64,000 nt of DNA, taken from Mycolicibacterium senegalense (GTDB lineage: Bacteria; Actinomycetota; Actinomycetes; Mycobacteriales; Mycobacteriaceae). This document shows, in pieces, positions 42,979 through 53,200 of this stretch (the stretch's first letter is position 1; every line of letters starts with the position of its first letter). A program made the translations under genes and the position numbers. Below the pieces are notes generated by a model. It saw only the letters and a program-made list of their open reading frames with translations, made no database searches and had not been told where the DNA came from. The stretch lies in the NCBI RefSeq assembly GCF_019645875.1, contig NZ_CP081000.1, positions 496,001 to 560,000 of the forward strand. The letters are read 5' to 3'.

Positions 42979-44079
42979 ATGCGAATCGGCATTCCCCGCG
43001 AGATCAAGAACAATGAGTACCGGGTGGCGATCACCCCCGCGGGGGTGGCGGAGCTGACCCGCCGCGGCCACGACGTGATCATCCAGGCCGGGGCCGGTGA
43101 GGGGTCGGCCATCACCGACAACGACTTCAAGGCCGCCGGCGCCGAAATCGTGTCCACCGCCGAGCAGGTGTGGGCCGAGGCCGAACTGCTGCTCAAGGTC
43201 AAAGAACCCATCGCCGCGGAGTACGCGCGCATGCGCACCGGCCAGACCCTGTTCACCTACCTGCACCTGGCCGCGTCCAAGGAATGCACCGACGCCCTGC
43301 TGGCCTCGGGCACCACCTCCATCGCCTACGAGACCGTGCAGACCGCCGATGGCGCCCTGCCGCTGCTGGCCCCGATGAGTGAGGTTGCCGGACGACTGTC
43401 GGCGCAGGTCGGGGCCTACCACCTGATGCGCACCCAGGGCGGGCGCGGCGTGCTGATGGGCGGGGTGCCCGGTGTCGCCCCGGCCGAGGTCGTCGTCATC
43501 GGTGGTGGCGTGGCCGGCTACAACGCCGCACGCATCGCCAAGGGCATGGGTGCCCACGTCACGGTGTTCGACCTGAACATCAACACCCTGCGCAAGATCG
43601 ACAACGAGACCAACGCCGGCATCGAAACCCGCTACTCGTCCTCACTGGAACTCGAAGAGGCCGTCAAGAAGGCCGACCTGGTGATCGGCGCGGTGTTGAT
43701 CCCGGGCGCCAAGGCCCCCAAGCTGGTCACCAATGCCACCGTCGCCCATATGAAGCCGGGCGCGGTACTGGTCGACATCGCCATCGACCAGGGTGGCTGC
43801 TTCGAGGATTCCCGGCCCACCACCCACGACGATCCGACGTTCAGCGTGCACGACACGGTGTTCTACTGCGTGGCCAACATGCCCGGCGCCGTGCCGCGCA
43901 CCTCCACCTTCGCACTGACCAACGCCACCATGCCCTACGTACTCAAACTGGCCGACAAGGGCTGGAAGGCCGCCTGCGCCGACGACGCAGCACTGGCCAA
44001 GGGCCTGTCCACACACGAAGGCAAGCTGCTCTCCGAACAAGTCGCCAAAGCCCATGGCTATGAGGCTGTGTCCACGTAA
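42979..44079 (+). CDS. ald: L-alanine dehydrogenase
   Basis: 366 residues. [20 protein letters not shown], the substrate-site Lys in LLLKVKEP, the His in [12 protein letters not shown] and the NAD site [20 protein letters not shown] are diagnostic. It interconverts L-alanine and pyruvate plus ammonia with NAD. In M. tuberculosis ald lies next to the Lrp-type regulator AldR, which is not present beside it here. Its place after an aminotransferase locus and before pyruvate carboxylase suggests recycling of alanine formed by transamination. Confidence 0.97.
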   Translation: MRIGIPREIKNNEYRVAITPAGVAELTRRGHDVIIQAGAGEGSAITDNDFKAAGAEIVSTAEQVWAEAELLLKVKEPIAAEYARMRTGQTLFTYLHLAASKECTDALLASGTTSIAYETVQTADGALPLLAPMSEVAGRLSAQVGAYHLMRTQGGRGVLMGGVPGVAPAEVVVIGGGVAGYNAARIAKGMGAHVTVFDLNINTLRKIDNETNAGIETRYSSSLELEEAVKKADLVIGAVLIPGAKAPKLVTNATVAHMKPGAVLVDIAIDQGGCFEDSRPTTHDDPTFSVHDTVFYCVANMPGAVPRTSTFALTNATMPYVLKLADKGWKAACADDAALAKGLSTHEGKLLSEQVAKAHGYEAVST

Positions 44080-44088
44080 AGATGACGC

Positions 44089-44129
44089 GGGCCGGCCTCA
44101 CACCTGACGTGGTGTCGAGGCCGGCCCTT
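44089..44129 (+). terminator. Terminator of ald
   Basis: A perfect 11-bp stem, GGGCCGGCCTC (44089-44099) paired with GAGGCCGGCCC (44117-44127), followed by TT, lies 10 bp after the ald stop. Confidence 0.8.
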
Positions 44130-44203
44130 CGAATGTGCGGCGTTCTCGTCGAATACGACTGAGCGCCAACGCAACAACCTGACCGAAAGTGTGCCAATCC
44201 TCG

Positions 44204-47200
44204 ATGTTCTCCAAACTGTTGGTCGCCAATCGTGGCGAGATCGCGATCCGTGCGTTTCGTGCTGCTTATGAGTTGGGCATCGCGACGGTGGCGGTGTATC
44301 CGTATGAGGATCGCAATTCGTTGCATCGGTTGAAGGCTGACGAGTCGTATCAGATCGGTGAGGTCGGCCATCCGGTGCGGGCGTATTTGTCGGTGGACGA
44401 GATCATCCGGGTGGCTAAGCATTCCGGGGCCGATGCGGTTTATCCGGGTTACGGGTTTTTGTCGGAGAATCCGGAGTTGGCGTCGGCGTGTGCGCAGGCC
44501 GGTATCACCTTTGTGGGGCCTTCGGCTCAGGTGTTGGAGTTGACGGGGAACAAGTCGCGGGCGATCGAGGCGGCGCGGGCAGCGGGCTTGCCGGTGTTGG
44601 CGTCCTCGGCGCCGTCGTCGTCGGTGGATGAATTGGTCGCTGCGGCAGCCGATATGGAATTCCCGCTGTTCGTCAAGGCGGTGTCCGGCGGTGGTGGGCG
44701 CGGGATGCGCCGGGTCACCGATTCCGAGGCGTTGGCCGAGGCGGTGGAGGCGGCGTCGCGTGAGGCGGAGTCCGCGTTCGGTGACCCTGCGGTGTATCTG
44801 GAGCAGGCGGTCATCAATCCGCGTCATATCGAGGTGCAGATTCTGGCCGATACGGCCGGCAATGTGATGCATTTGTTCGAGCGGGATTGCAGTGTGCAGC
44901 GCCGGCACCAGAAGGTGATCGAGCTGGCGCCGGCACCGAACCTGGATCCCGGTTTGCGGGAACGGATCTGCGCGGACGCGGTCGCGTTGGCCCGGCACAT
45001 CGGTTACTCGTGTGCGGGCACCATCGAGTTTCTTCTCGATGAGCGTGGCCATCACGTGTTCATCGAGTGCAATCCGCGGATTCAGGTGGAGCACACGGTG
45101 ACCGAGGAGATCACCGATGTGGACCTGGTGGGTTCGCAGTTGCGGATCGCGGCCGGTGAGTCGCTGGCGGATCTGGGTTTGAGCCAGGATTCGCTGGTGA
45201 TTCGTGGGGCGGCGATGCAGTGCCGGATCACGACCGAGGATCCGGCCAACGGATTCCGTCCGGACACCGGGCGGATCACCGCCTACCGCTCACCTGGCGG
45301 TGCGGGGGTGCGTCTGGACGGCGGTACCAATGTCGGGGCGGAGGTGTTGGCGCATTTCGACTCGATGCTGGTCAAGCTGACGTGTCGGGGTCGGGATTTC
45401 TCCACCGCGGTGGCGCGGGCGCGCCGGGCGTTGGCGGAGTTCCGGATTCGTGGGGTGTCGACGAACATTCCGTTTTTGCAGGCGGTGATCGAGGATCCCG
45501 ATTTCCGGGCCGGGCGGGTCACCACGTCGTTCATCGACGATCGTCGGCAGCTGTTGACCGCGCACACCCCGGCTGACCGCGGTACCAAGATTTTGAATTA
45601 CCTGGCTGATGTCACGGTGAACAAGCCCAACGGCGAACGCCCGACGGGGGTGTACCCGCAGGACAAGTTGCCGGTGATCGATTTGGAGGCGCCGCCGGCG
45701 GCGGGGTCCAAGCAGCGGCTGGTCGAGTTGGGGCCGCAGGGCTTTGCCCAGTGGCTCAAGGATTCGCCTGCTGTCGGGGTGACGGATACGACGTTCCGTG
45801 ATGCGCATCAGTCGTTGTTGGCCACCCGGCTGCGGTCGACCGGTTTGTTGAAGGTGGCGCCGTATGTGGCGCGGATGATGCCGCAGCTGCTCTCGATCGA
45901 GTGCTGGGGTGGCGCGACCTACGATGTGGCGCTGCGGTTTTTGAAAGAGGACCCGTGGGAGCGGCTGGCCGCCCTGCGCGAGGCGGTGCCCAACATTTGT
46001 TTGCAGATGCTGCTGCGCGGGCGCAACACCGTGGGCTACACCCCGTATCCGGAGTTGGTGACCTCGGCGTTCGTGCAAGAGGCCACCGCCACCGGCATCG
46101 ATATTTTCCGGATCTTCGACGCGCTCAACAACATCGAGTCGATGCGTCCGGCGATCGATGCGGTCCGCGACACCGGCACCGCGGTCGCCGAGGTCGCGAT
46201 GTCCTACACCGGCGATCTGTCCGATCCGGGCGAGAACCTCTACACCCTGGACTATTACCTGAAGCTGGCCGAGCAGATCGTCGAGGCGGGCGCGCATGTG
46301 CTGGCGATCAAGGACATGGCCGGGTTGTTGCGCCCACATTCGGCGCACCTGCTGGTCTCGGCCTTGCGGTCGCGTTTCGACCTGCCGGTGCACGTGCACA
46401 CCCATGACACCCCCGGTGGGCAGTTGGCGACCTATCTGGCGGCCTGGCAGGCCGGGGCCTCGGCGGTCGATGGTGCGGCCGCACCGTTGGCCGGCACCAC
46501 CAGCCAGCCGGCGTTGTCCTCGATCGTGGCCGCGGCGGCGCACACCGAGTTCGACACGGGCCTGTCGCTGGATGCGGTCTGTGATCTGGAGCCCTACTGG
46601 GAGGCGTTGCGCAAGGTGTACGCCCCGTTCGAGTCCGGGCTGCCGGCCCCCACGGGTCGGGTCTATACCCACGAGATTCCCGGCGGGCAGCTGTCTAATC
46701 TGCGTCAGCAGGCCATCGCGCTGGGGCTGGGGGACCGGTTCGAGGACATCGAGACCGCCTATGCCGACGCTGATCGGGTGCTGGGCCGGTTGGTGAAGGT
46801 GACCCCGTCGAGCAAGGTGGTCGGGGATCTGGCGTTGGCGCTGGTGGGGGCGGGGGTCAGCGCGGCCGAGTTCGCCGCCGACCCGGCCCGCTACGACATC
46901 CCCGACAGTGTGATCGGGTTTCTGCGTGGCGAGCTGGGTGACCCGCCGGGGGGATGGCCGGAGCCGTTGCGCAGCAAGGCTCTTGAGGGGCGGGGACCGG
47001 CCAGGCCGATCCAGGAGCTCTCGGTCACCGATGAGGCGCTGCTGGCCGCGCCCGGGCCCAAACGTCAGGCGGCGTTGAACCGGTTGTTGTTCCCTGGGCC
47101 GACCAAGGAATTCGAGGCCCACCGTGAGGAATACGGCGACACCTCGGGTTTGAGTGCCAACCAGTTCTTCTACGGGCTGCGTTACGGCGAGGAACACCGC

Positions 47201-47599
47201 GTCGAATTGGAACGCGGGGTGCAGTTGCTGATCGGGCTGGAAGCGATCTCCGATGCCGACGAGCGCGGCATGCGCACGGTGATGTGCATCCTCAACGGGC
47301 AACTGCGTCCCATCACCGTGCGTGACCGCAGCATCGCCAGCGAAGTCCCGACCGCGGAGAAGGCTGATCGCACCAATCCCGACCACATCGCCGCCCCGTT
47401 CGCCGGGGTGGTCACCGTCGGCGTCGCCGCAGGCGACACCGTGGAAGCCGGCGCGACCATCGCCACCATCGAAGCGATGAAAATGGAAGCCGCCATCACC
47501 GCCCCCAAAGCCGGCACCGTGCAACGCGTCGCCGTGTCCGCCACCGCACAAGTCGAAGGCGGCGACCTACTGGTAGTGGTCGACTCAACGAGGGTCTAG
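44204..47599 (+). CDS. pyc: Pyruvate carboxylase
   Basis: 1131 residues from ATG at 44204; the GTG at 44189 would add five residues. The domain order is complete. Biotin carboxylase is first (FSKLLVANRGEIAIRAFR, AVSGGGGRGMR, FIECNPRIQVEHTVTEEIT). The carboxyltransferase follows (VTDTTFRDAHQSLLATRLRS, VHVHTHDTPGGQLATYL). The biotinyl domain closes it, with the biotinylated Lys in AMKMEA near the C-terminus. It makes oxaloacetate from pyruvate, bicarbonate and ATP. It is separated from ald by a terminator, so it is probably a separate transcription unit. Confidence 0.98.
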   Translation: MFSKLLVANRGEIAIRAFRAAYELGIATVAVYPYEDRNSLHRLKADESYQIGEVGHPVRAYLSVDEIIRVAKHSGADAVYPGYGFLSENPELASACAQAGITFVGPSAQVLELTGNKSRAIEAARAAGLPVLASSAPSSSVDELVAAAADMEFPLFVKAVSGGGGRGMRRVTDSEALAEAVEAASREAESAFGDPAVYLEQAVINPRHIEVQILADTAGNVMHLFERDCSVQRRHQKVIELAPAPNLDPGLRERICADAVALARHIGYSCAGTIEFLLDERGHHVFIECNPRIQVEHTVTEEITDVDLVGSQLRIAAGESLADLGLSQDSLVIRGAAMQCRITTEDPANGFRPDTGRITAYRSPGGAGVRLDGGTNVGAEVLAHFDSMLVKLTCRGRDFSTAVARARRALAEFRIRGVSTNIPFLQAVIEDPDFRAGRVTTSFIDDRRQLLTAHTPADRGTKILNYLADVTVNKPNGERPTGVYPQDKLPVIDLEAPPAAGSKQRLVELGPQGFAQWLKDSPAVGVTDTTFRDAHQSLLATRLRSTGLLKVAPYVARMMPQLLSIECWGGATYDVALRFLKEDPWERLAALREAVPNICLQMLLRGRNTVGYTPYPELVTSAFVQEATATGIDIFRIFDALNNIESMRPAIDAVRDTGTAVAEVAMSYTGDLSDPGENLYTLDYYLKLAEQIVEAGAHVLAIKDMAGLLRPHSAHLLVSALRSRFDLPVHVHTHDTPGGQLATYLAAWQAGASAVDGAAAPLAGTTSQPALSSIVAAAAHTEFDTGLSLDAVCDLEPYWEALRKVYAPFESGLPAPTGRVYTHEIPGGQLSNLRQQAIALGLGDRFEDIETAYADADRVLGRLVKVTPSSKVVGDLALALVGAGVSAAEFAADPARYDIPDSVIGFLRGELGDPPGGWPEPLRSKALEGRGPARPIQELSVTDEALLAAPGPKRQAALNRLLFPGPTKEFEAHREEYGDTSGLSANQFFYGLRYGEEHRVELERGVQLLIGLEAISDADERGMRTVMCILNGQLRPITVRDRSIASEVPTAEKADRTNPDHIAAPFAGVVTVGVAAGDTVEAGATIATIEAMKMEAAITAPKAGTVQRVAVSATAQVEGGDLLVVVDSTRV

Positions 47600-47639
47600 G
47601 GGCACAGTGGTCGATTGACCGGAATGCCTTGGGTATCGG

Positions 47640-48200
47640 TTATGGTCGCTCGTAGGTCCCGGACAGCACGCCGCGTGCAGTGGCACTGTCGCGCATGAGT
47701 CTGAACAGGTCGTGTCGGGTCGTTACGTCGTCGGGTATGGGTCTGGGCACCGCGAAGAGGTAGAAGCGGTAGTGATGTGCACCGTGACCGGGGATGGGGC
47801 GTGGTCCTGAATAGCCGTATCCGAGCGGTGTTCTGAAGAACCGAAGACCAGGAGCTCCGGGTTGCAGCGAACCCTCGTCGAGATGGTCGAGGGTGGGATC
47901 GAGCACCGCGACGGTATGCATCAGCGGACGTGGCAACGGCACATCTTCGTCTTCGATGGCGAGTGCCAGCGCCGCCGTATTTGCAGGCACTTCAGTCCAT
48001 CTCAATGGAGGAGAAAGATTCTCACCCACGCCTCGTCCGCCGTACCGGTCAGGCATCGCGCCGCCGTCGCGGAAAGCGGAGCTGGAGAGACCGAGGCTCA
48101 ATGGCGGCGCCAGTGCGGCCAATCGGCTCCGATTGCGGCCGGCCCGAACCGGCCGGAGCGCAGTTCCGATGGCTTCGAGTACCGTCTGCGGCGCCATCAT
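47640..48200 (-). CDS. YbhB/YbcL-type PEBP-family protein
   Basis: 186 residues from ATG at 48200, overlapping the LeuD-like stop (ATGA). The PEBP signature is [20 protein letters not shown] followed by [20 protein letters not shown], with the ligand-pocket region [20 protein letters not shown]. The N-terminal ~25 residues are a basic helix. Bacterial PEBPs bind small anionic or phospholipid-like ligands; the role is unclear. It is the last gene of the PrpD-led operon. Confidence 0.87.
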   Translation of the reverse strand: MMAPQTVLEAIGTALRPVRAGRNRSRLAALAPPLSLGLSSSAFRDGGAMPDRYGGRGVGENLSPPLRWTEVPANTAALALAIEDEDVPLPRPLMHTVAVLDPTLDHLDEGSLQPGAPGLRFFRTPLGYGYSGPRPIPGHGAHHYRFYLFAVPRPIPDDVTTRHDLFRLMRDSATARGVLSGTYERP

Positions 48201-48763
48201 GCGCCGTTGCCCTGTGCTGCCGCCGACACCGCCGGTGACCGCAGCGTATCGGCGAGTTCGACTGGGATATAGCCTTGTTCGGCAAGTCGAGGCAGGGTGC
48301 CGCCGCTCGCGAGGATGTCGAGAATAAGCTCGGGAAGCTTGCCGGTGGTGCCGCATATGCCGGTGGTGTCGTTGCGCCACTCGCCGCTGCGCAGGTCAAA
48401 AGTTCCGGTATCACCGTCGGAGAATGCGGTCGTGGCCTCGGGTACGGTCATGGCCGGCAGGCCGGCGTTCACCGCATTGCGGAAGAACAGTGAGTTGAAC
48501 TCCTCGGCGATCAACGCCGCCACGCCCAGCTGATTGAACAGTGCAGCGACGGGCCGCGACGATCCGACGCCGAAGTTCTTGCCGGCGACAACAATATCGC
48601 CTCGAGTCACTTGGTCCGTCCATCCGGGCCGCACGTCGTAGAAAACCATCTTTGCGGCATCGGGCAGGTCGAGTTTCATGGCATCGGGCGGGTACATGGC
48701 ATCGGTGTTCAGACTGTCGCCGAACACCCAGACCCGGCCCGTCACTGTGAGGTCTGTGCTCAT
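48197..48763 (-). CDS. Aconitase-superfamily small (swivel) subunit, LeuD/DmdB-like
   Basis: 188 residues. The swivel-domain motif [20 protein letters not shown] and the [17 protein letters not shown] segment are those of 3-isopropylmalate dehydratase small subunits. It pairs with the large subunit upstream (4-bp overlap). Leucine biosynthesis is unlikely because the neighbours are PrpD-like and ICL/PEP-mutase-like. A dehydratase for citramalate, methylcitrate or dimethylmalate is more consistent with the context. Confidence 0.88.
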   Translation of the reverse strand: MSTDLTVTGRVWVFGDSLNTDAMYPPDAMKLDLPDAAKMVFYDVRPGWTDQVTRGDIVVAGKNFGVGSSRPVAALFNQLGVAALIAEEFNSLFFRNAVNAGLPAMTVPEATTAFSDGDTGTFDLRSGEWRNDTTGICGTTGKLPELILDILASGGTLPRLAEQGYIPVELADTLRSPAVSAAAQGNGA

Positions 48764-50010
48764 CGGGCCGCTCCGTCCCTGGCGTCGGTGATGTGTCCCG
48801 CCACCGCCGATGCCGCGACGGTGGCCGGGGAAGCCATGTAGATTTCGGCTTCGGTTGAGCCCATCCGGCCGGTGAAATTGCGGGTACTCGATGTCAGACA
48901 GACCTCGCCGGGCCCGACCACACCCAGGTGGTAGCCGAAACAGGCACCGCAGGTGGCGTTGGTGACGACGGCTCCGGAGTCGGCGATGTCCTGGAGGTAG
49001 CCCAGCCGCATCGCATCGCGGTAGACCTGCTGACTGGCGGGGGTGACGATCAGTCGCACGCCAGGGGCCACCTGGCGGCCGCGGAGGACGTCAGCGGCGA
49101 TGCGGAGATCGTCCAGTTGGCCGTTGGCACATGAACCGATGAAGGCTTGGTCGATCTTGCGGGGCTCTATCTCAGTGACGGGCAGTCCGTTTCGGGACAC
49201 GGTCCCGGGACGGGCGACGTAGGGCGCCAGGGCCGAAAGGTCGATCTCGCGCACCGCGTTGTAGGAGGCGTCAGAATCTGCGTAGGTCGGCTGGTACTCG
49301 CTGATGCCGAGCTCATGAAAGTGCTCGGCCAGGACGTCGTCGTAGGCGAACGTGGAGAAGTCGGCCGAAACCTCGGCACCCTGGGTGGCGATGGTGCGCC
49401 GATCGTTGAGTGGGATCGAACCGAGTCCGGGCCCGCCGTATTCGAGGTTGAGGTTTGCGGCGTCACCGTACTCGTTGGCAATGTGCAGGAAGACGTCTTT
49501 GCCGCTGACGCCGGCCGGCAGGCTTCCGATGAGTTCATATCGGATGGTCGCCGACGCTTGAAACCAGGTGCTTCCGGTGCACAGGATCGAGTACACCTCA
49601 GCAGGGCCCAGACCACGCGCCGCGGTGTTGTACGCGCCGCCCGCGCAGGTGTGGCTGTCGGTGCAGGCCAGGATGTCGCCGGGTCGGGCCAAGCCGTTCT
49701 CGGCGATCACCTGATGGCAAATACCATGTCGTCCAACATCATAGAAGCGCTTGATGTCGAAGTCGGCGGCGAACTTGCGCGCCTTCGGACCTCCCGCGGC
49801 ATCCTTGATGGTGGGTGCCGGCACGGCATGGTCCATGACGATCGCGACTTTGGCGGGGTCGTGGATCTTCAATGGTTGTATCCACATGGTGGCGAACTGC
49901 AAGTCGATCAGCACTGTCATGTCGACGTCTACGGTGACGATGTCACCGGCATGTACCTCGGGGAGGCCCGCTTTGCGGGCCAGGATCCGCTCGATCATCG
50001 TCATGCCCAT
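48760..50010 (-). CDS. Aconitase-superfamily large subunit, LeuC/DmdA-like dehydratase
   Basis: 416 residues from ATG at 50010 with a strong AGGAGG; a longer frame to 50130 overlaps the lyase. The 4Fe-4S ligands are Cys in [20 protein letters not shown] and [15 protein letters not shown]. Substrate-binding motifs are [19 protein letters not shown] and [14 protein letters not shown]. The ~420-residue length matches the archaeal-type LeuC/homoaconitase/dimethylmalate dehydratase group rather than the ~470-residue bacterial leucine-biosynthetic LeuC. It catalyses reversible hydration/dehydration of a hydroxy-diacid. The start is 1 bp after the lyase stop. Confidence 0.9.
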   Translation of the reverse strand: MGMTMIERILARKAGLPEVHAGDIVTVDVDMTVLIDLQFATMWIQPLKIHDPAKVAIVMDHAVPAPTIKDAAGGPKARKFAADFDIKRFYDVGRHGICHQVIAENGLARPGDILACTDSHTCAGGAYNTAARGLGPAEVYSILCTGSTWFQASATIRYELIGSLPAGVSGKDVFLHIANEYGDAANLNLEYGGPGLGSIPLNDRRTIATQGAEVSADFSTFAYDDVLAEHFHELGISEYQPTYADSDASYNAVREIDLSALAPYVARPGTVSRNGLPVTEIEPRKIDQAFIGSCANGQLDDLRIAADVLRGRQVAPGVRLIVTPASQQVYRDAMRLGYLQDIADSGAVVTNATCGACFGYHLGVVGPGEVCLTSSTRNFTGRMGSTEAEIYMASPATVAASAVAGHITDARDGAAR

Positions 50011-50011
50011 G

Positions 50012-50890
50012 TCAAACCTCCTGTCCGGCGGGCTGGTACTTGTCGCCGAGGGCAAACCATTCGGCCATGCCGACAAGGTTGAAGAACTCCTCCGGCTTGC
50101 TCGGCAGGAACTCGTCAGCACTGATGCCACGCAACTCGCACAGGGCGGTCAGCGTTCCGAGCGTCGAATGGGCAAGAACCGCGGAAGGGTGGATGGCAAC
50201 CGCAAAGCCGAGTTCTTGCAGCCGGTCCGCAGATTGCCCGGGGGTCAGCCCGCCGATGACCAGGTTGAGCAACAGCGGGCCCTTGACCTCGGCGGCAATC
50301 CGTTCGATCTCGGAATAGCTTTGTGGCGCTTCGACGAACAGAATGTCCGCGCCCTCGGCGGCATACCGGTTGGCCCGTGCTATCGCCTCATCGAGTCCGA
50401 GTGGCCCACGGGCATCGGTCCGGGCGATCAGCAGCATGTCTTCATCGGTGCGCGCCTCGAGGGCGGCTCCTAAGGTGCGGACGAAGTCGTCAGCACTCAC
50501 CAGCTCCTTGTCCGGCAGGTGACCACATCGTTTCGGGAAGGCCTGATCTTCCAGTTGGAGTGCGGCCACCCCGGCGTATTCATACTCGCGCACGGTCCGG
50601 ATGACGTTGATCGGAGCGCCGTAGCCGGTGTCCGCGTCTGCCAGCAACGGCACATCACCGAGCGCACGCACGACGGTCCGGGCACGTTCAACCATCTCGG
50701 TCTGGGTGACCAGCCCGATGTCGGGCAGGCCGAATCCTGATGCCGCGACACCGGCACCGGTGAGATAGGCGGCGGTGTGGCCGGTTCGCTTGGCCAGTTG
50801 CGCTGATATCCCGTCATACACGCCGGGGGAGACGATGAGCTGTCCTCGGTCGAGCAGTTCACGCAGGCGAGCGCGAGCTGTTGTGGTCAT
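50012..50890 (-). CDS. Isocitrate lyase/PEP mutase superfamily lyase
   Basis: 292 residues from ATG at 50890 with GGAG at 5 nt. The Mg-site motif is LLADADTGYGAPINV and the catalytic loop is FPKRCGHLPDKELVS, with the Cys of true C-C lyases. Other landmarks are IARTDARGPLGLDEAIARAN and LFVEAPQSYSEIERIAAEV. The length suits methylisocitrate lyase or 2,3-dimethylmalate lyase. It would split a branched hydroxy-diacid into pyruvate (or glyoxylate) plus a shorter acid. It is sandwiched between PrpD-like and LeuC-like genes. Confidence 0.9.
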   Translation of the reverse strand: MTTTARARLRELLDRGQLIVSPGVYDGISAQLAKRTGHTAAYLTGAGVAASGFGLPDIGLVTQTEMVERARTVVRALGDVPLLADADTGYGAPINVIRTVREYEYAGVAALQLEDQAFPKRCGHLPDKELVSADDFVRTLGAALEARTDEDMLLIARTDARGPLGLDEAIARANRYAAEGADILFVEAPQSYSEIERIAAEVKGPLLLNLVIGGLTPGQSADRLQELGFAVAIHPSAVLAHSTLGTLTALCELRGISADEFLPSKPEEFFNLVGMAEWFALGDKYQPAGQEV

Positions 50891-50915
50891 GAGTTCTCCA
50901 GCGGGTCGACGGCCA

Positions 50916-52358
50916 TCAGTCCAGAGCCCTGCCCACTTCACCGGCAAGCAGATCCACCAAAGGAGCGATGTCATCAGCGTCGGGGAGGCCGAGTACAGCT
51001 TGTTCGATCGCAGTGGCCCGGTCCGCAGGCATGACGGGATCGACCAGGCGGTGGAACTTCGCGACAAGCTCGTCGTCGGTGACCGGATCTCCTGGGTAGC
51101 CGTGCGGTGCGATCACCGTTGCGGTCTCGGCACGGCCGTCGCTGAAGGTCACGGTCAGGTGCGTCTGGAACCGCTCGGTCAGCGGCAATTCGTCGATACT
51201 GCGGTCGAGTTGGACGTGGGTGCGATCCAGCAGCTGCCACACGTCGTCGGCGTCGAGCCTTTCGGCGGTGAACTGCTGCGGCAGGGCGACGCCGTCGAGC
51301 AGGGTCACGGCCGCGGCGTAGCCGATGTTCATCTGCCCACCGATCGCGGTCAGCGGCCGCTGTGGGGTCCACCAGCCGTGATGGAAGATGACCTCACCGA
51401 CCCGGATGTCGATGCGGGCAATCGTGCGGCCGGCCAGGCGCTTTCGTAGGGTGCGGGCCGCCTCGACCACACCGTGCAGGCCGCCCATCACAGCCCAGGA
51501 CTTCACCATGATGACAGTTGTCTCCCAGTTTTCCCCGAGCCCGCGGGTGACCGCGGCCGCATCGGGGTCATGGCCCTCGCCGTACACGGCGAGGAAGCCG
51601 CCGTAGGGGCGTTCGAGAACCTGATCGATACCGGTGTATCCGGCCTCTGCCAGTGCAGCGGAGTAGAAGCCGTTGCGAGCGGCGAAGCCGTGCTGCATCC
51701 GTTTGCCCATTGCTTCGTACTGTGCCGACATCAGGCCGGCGGATTGGGTAGCGGCGAAACCGACTGCGTCCTCAAGTTGGGCGCCGTCAAGGCCGCGCAG
51801 CCTGCCACAGGCCAAGGCACTCGCGATTCCACCGAAGATGGGACCGGAATGCCATCCCCGGGAAAGCATTTCGGTGCCGCCGAGTGCATAACCGATCCGT
51901 GGGCCGGTCTCGAATCCGGCGATCGCCGATATGAGCAGTTCCCGGCCGCTGACGGGCCGATCGAGGTGGGCCGCGGTGGCGAGCAATGATGGCACCACCA
52001 CTGACGCGGAGTGCAGCGGCGCCAACGGATGAAAGTCGTCGAGTTCGAAGCCCTGGATGAAGGTGCTGTTGAGTAGGGTCGCCCCTACGGGTGTGGTAGT
52101 CCGTCCGGTACCGATGACCGGAACGATGCCGGGCCCCTCGATGCCGAGTACCGCCTCCGTCGCTGCCCGCGACCACGGCAGCTGCGCGCCGATCAGACCG
52201 CATCCGATGCCGTCCAGCACAAGGTGGGCCGCACGCTTGCGGACCCGGTCGGGAATCTGGCTCCAACCGAGCATGTGGACCCAGTCCACCAGACGGCCGG
52301 TGGGCCCCTCGGGTGCGCTCGGGGGCGCTACCCGGGATTGTGTCGACGATGCGTTCAT
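50916..52358 (-). CDS. MmgE/PrpD-family dehydratase/decarboxylase
   Basis: 480 residues from ATG at 52358 with AGGCGG upstream. Family motifs are LVLDGIGCGLIGAQLPWSRA, NSTFIQGFELDDFHPLAPLH, RGWHSGPIFGGIASALA and KSWAVMGGLHGVVEAARTLR. Characterised relatives are 2-methylcitrate dehydratase and cis-aconitate decarboxylase. It is the first gene of a five-gene leftward operon and lies 71 bp from the divergent IclR gene. The substrate cannot be told from sequence alone. Confidence 0.92.
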   Translation of the reverse strand: MNASSTQSRVAPPSAPEGPTGRLVDWVHMLGWSQIPDRVRKRAAHLVLDGIGCGLIGAQLPWSRAATEAVLGIEGPGIVPVIGTGRTTTPVGATLLNSTFIQGFELDDFHPLAPLHSASVVVPSLLATAAHLDRPVSGRELLISAIAGFETGPRIGYALGGTEMLSRGWHSGPIFGGIASALACGRLRGLDGAQLEDAVGFAATQSAGLMSAQYEAMGKRMQHGFAARNGFYSAALAEAGYTGIDQVLERPYGGFLAVYGEGHDPDAAAVTRGLGENWETTVIMVKSWAVMGGLHGVVEAARTLRKRLAGRTIARIDIRVGEVIFHHGWWTPQRPLTAIGGQMNIGYAAAVTLLDGVALPQQFTAERLDADDVWQLLDRTHVQLDRSIDELPLTERFQTHLTVTFSDGRAETATVIAPHGYPGDPVTDDELVAKFHRLVDPVMPADRATAIEQAVLGLPDADDIAPLVDLLAGEVGRALD

Positions 52359-52399
52359 ACCGCCTATTGCAGACAGTCCACCCCGCCAGAGACCACTCA

Positions 52400-52418
52400 A
52401 CTTGCGGAATCCGCAAGT
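52400..52418. promoter_or_regulatory. IclR operator palindrome
   Basis: ACTTGCGGA-A-TCCGCAAGT is a perfect 9-1-9 palindrome in the 71-bp gap between the PrpD-like operon and the divergent IclR gene. IclR regulators typically bind such a site to control both directions. Confidence 0.85.
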
Positions 52419-52429
52419 AAGATCGGACG

Positions 52430-53200
52430 GTGGCTACGACGGCCCTGCGCGGACTGCAGATGCTGGAGACGCTGGCCGGGATGCGCCAGCCCGCTACTCT
52501 GCGCGACATTGCCGACCGCGCCGGGGTCTCGCAATCCAACACCTTCCGGATTCTGCAGGCGCTCGAGGAGGAAGGCTATCTTCATCACCTCGGCCGCTCC
52601 GGTTACCGACTGGCCAGTCGATCACTGGCGTTGGCAACTGTCATCGGTCCGCGACCGGCGATGCTGCGCTTGATGTATCCGGTGGTGGCGCGACTTGCCG
52701 CGGTCAGTGGCGAAGCCGCCGTGATTCACCTGCGGGCAGGCCACTTCCGGGTACTCGTGCTGGGTGTGCCCGCGCGATCGGGGCCGGTCCTCGACCCAGC
52801 CGGCGTCCTCGGAGAACGGTCGCCGCTGGCGTCCGGAGCCAGTGGCCGGATCATCCTCGCCTACCTCGATGAAAAGGAGCGTGCGAGTATCGATGTCGGC
52901 GGAATCTCGCCACAACAGTTGGCCGCGATCCGCGATCGTGGGTATGAAATGTCATTCGGCGAGAACCATCCGGGCATCAATGGGATTTCGGTGCCACTAC
53001 TCGCCGAAGTCGACGATGCGCACCTCCCGCCGATCGTGTTGGGCGCCATCACGATTGCCGGGCCCGCCGAGCGCATGGCCGATGAGGTTCTGATCCGCCT
53101 GGTGGGTCCGCTGACGAGCGCACGTCGAGATCTCAGTCCACGGCTGGCGGCGCTGCTGGGCCCCAATCCGGGCAATACGATCGACGCCCTCGATCTCTGA
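52430..53200 (+). CDS. IclR-family transcriptional regulator
   Basis: 256 residues from GTG at 52430. The N-terminal winged HTH is ATLRDIADRAGVSQSNTFRI then LQALEEEGYLHHLGRSGYRL. The C-terminal effector domain has GEAAVIHLRAGHFRVLVLGV and a FGENHPGINGISVPL segment. It is divergent from the PrpD-led operon, with the palindrome between them, so it is almost certainly its local regulator. Its 3' end overlaps the convergent sensor-kinase gene by 68 bp. Confidence 0.93.
   Translation: MATTALRGLQMLETLAGMRQPATLRDIADRAGVSQSNTFRILQALEEEGYLHHLGRSGYRLASRSLALATVIGPRPAMLRLMYPVVARLAAVSGEAAVIHLRAGHFRVLVLGVPARSGPVLDPAGVLGERSPLASGASGRIILAYLDEKERASIDVGGISPQQLAAIRDRGYEMSFGENHPGINGISVPLLAEVDDAHLPPIVLGAITIAGPAERMADEVLIRLVGPLTSARRDLSPRLAALLGPNPGNTIDALDL

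Noticed and set aside
45290..47551. A 753-residue open frame antisense to pyc
   Set aside because: It mirrors the high-GC codon pattern of pyc, is Arg/Gly/His-rich and has no recognisable domain.
48197..50010. Leucine biosynthesis leuCD
   Set aside because: The large subunit is of the shorter type and lies in an operon with PrpD-like and ICL-family genes under an IclR regulator, with no leuB or leuA.
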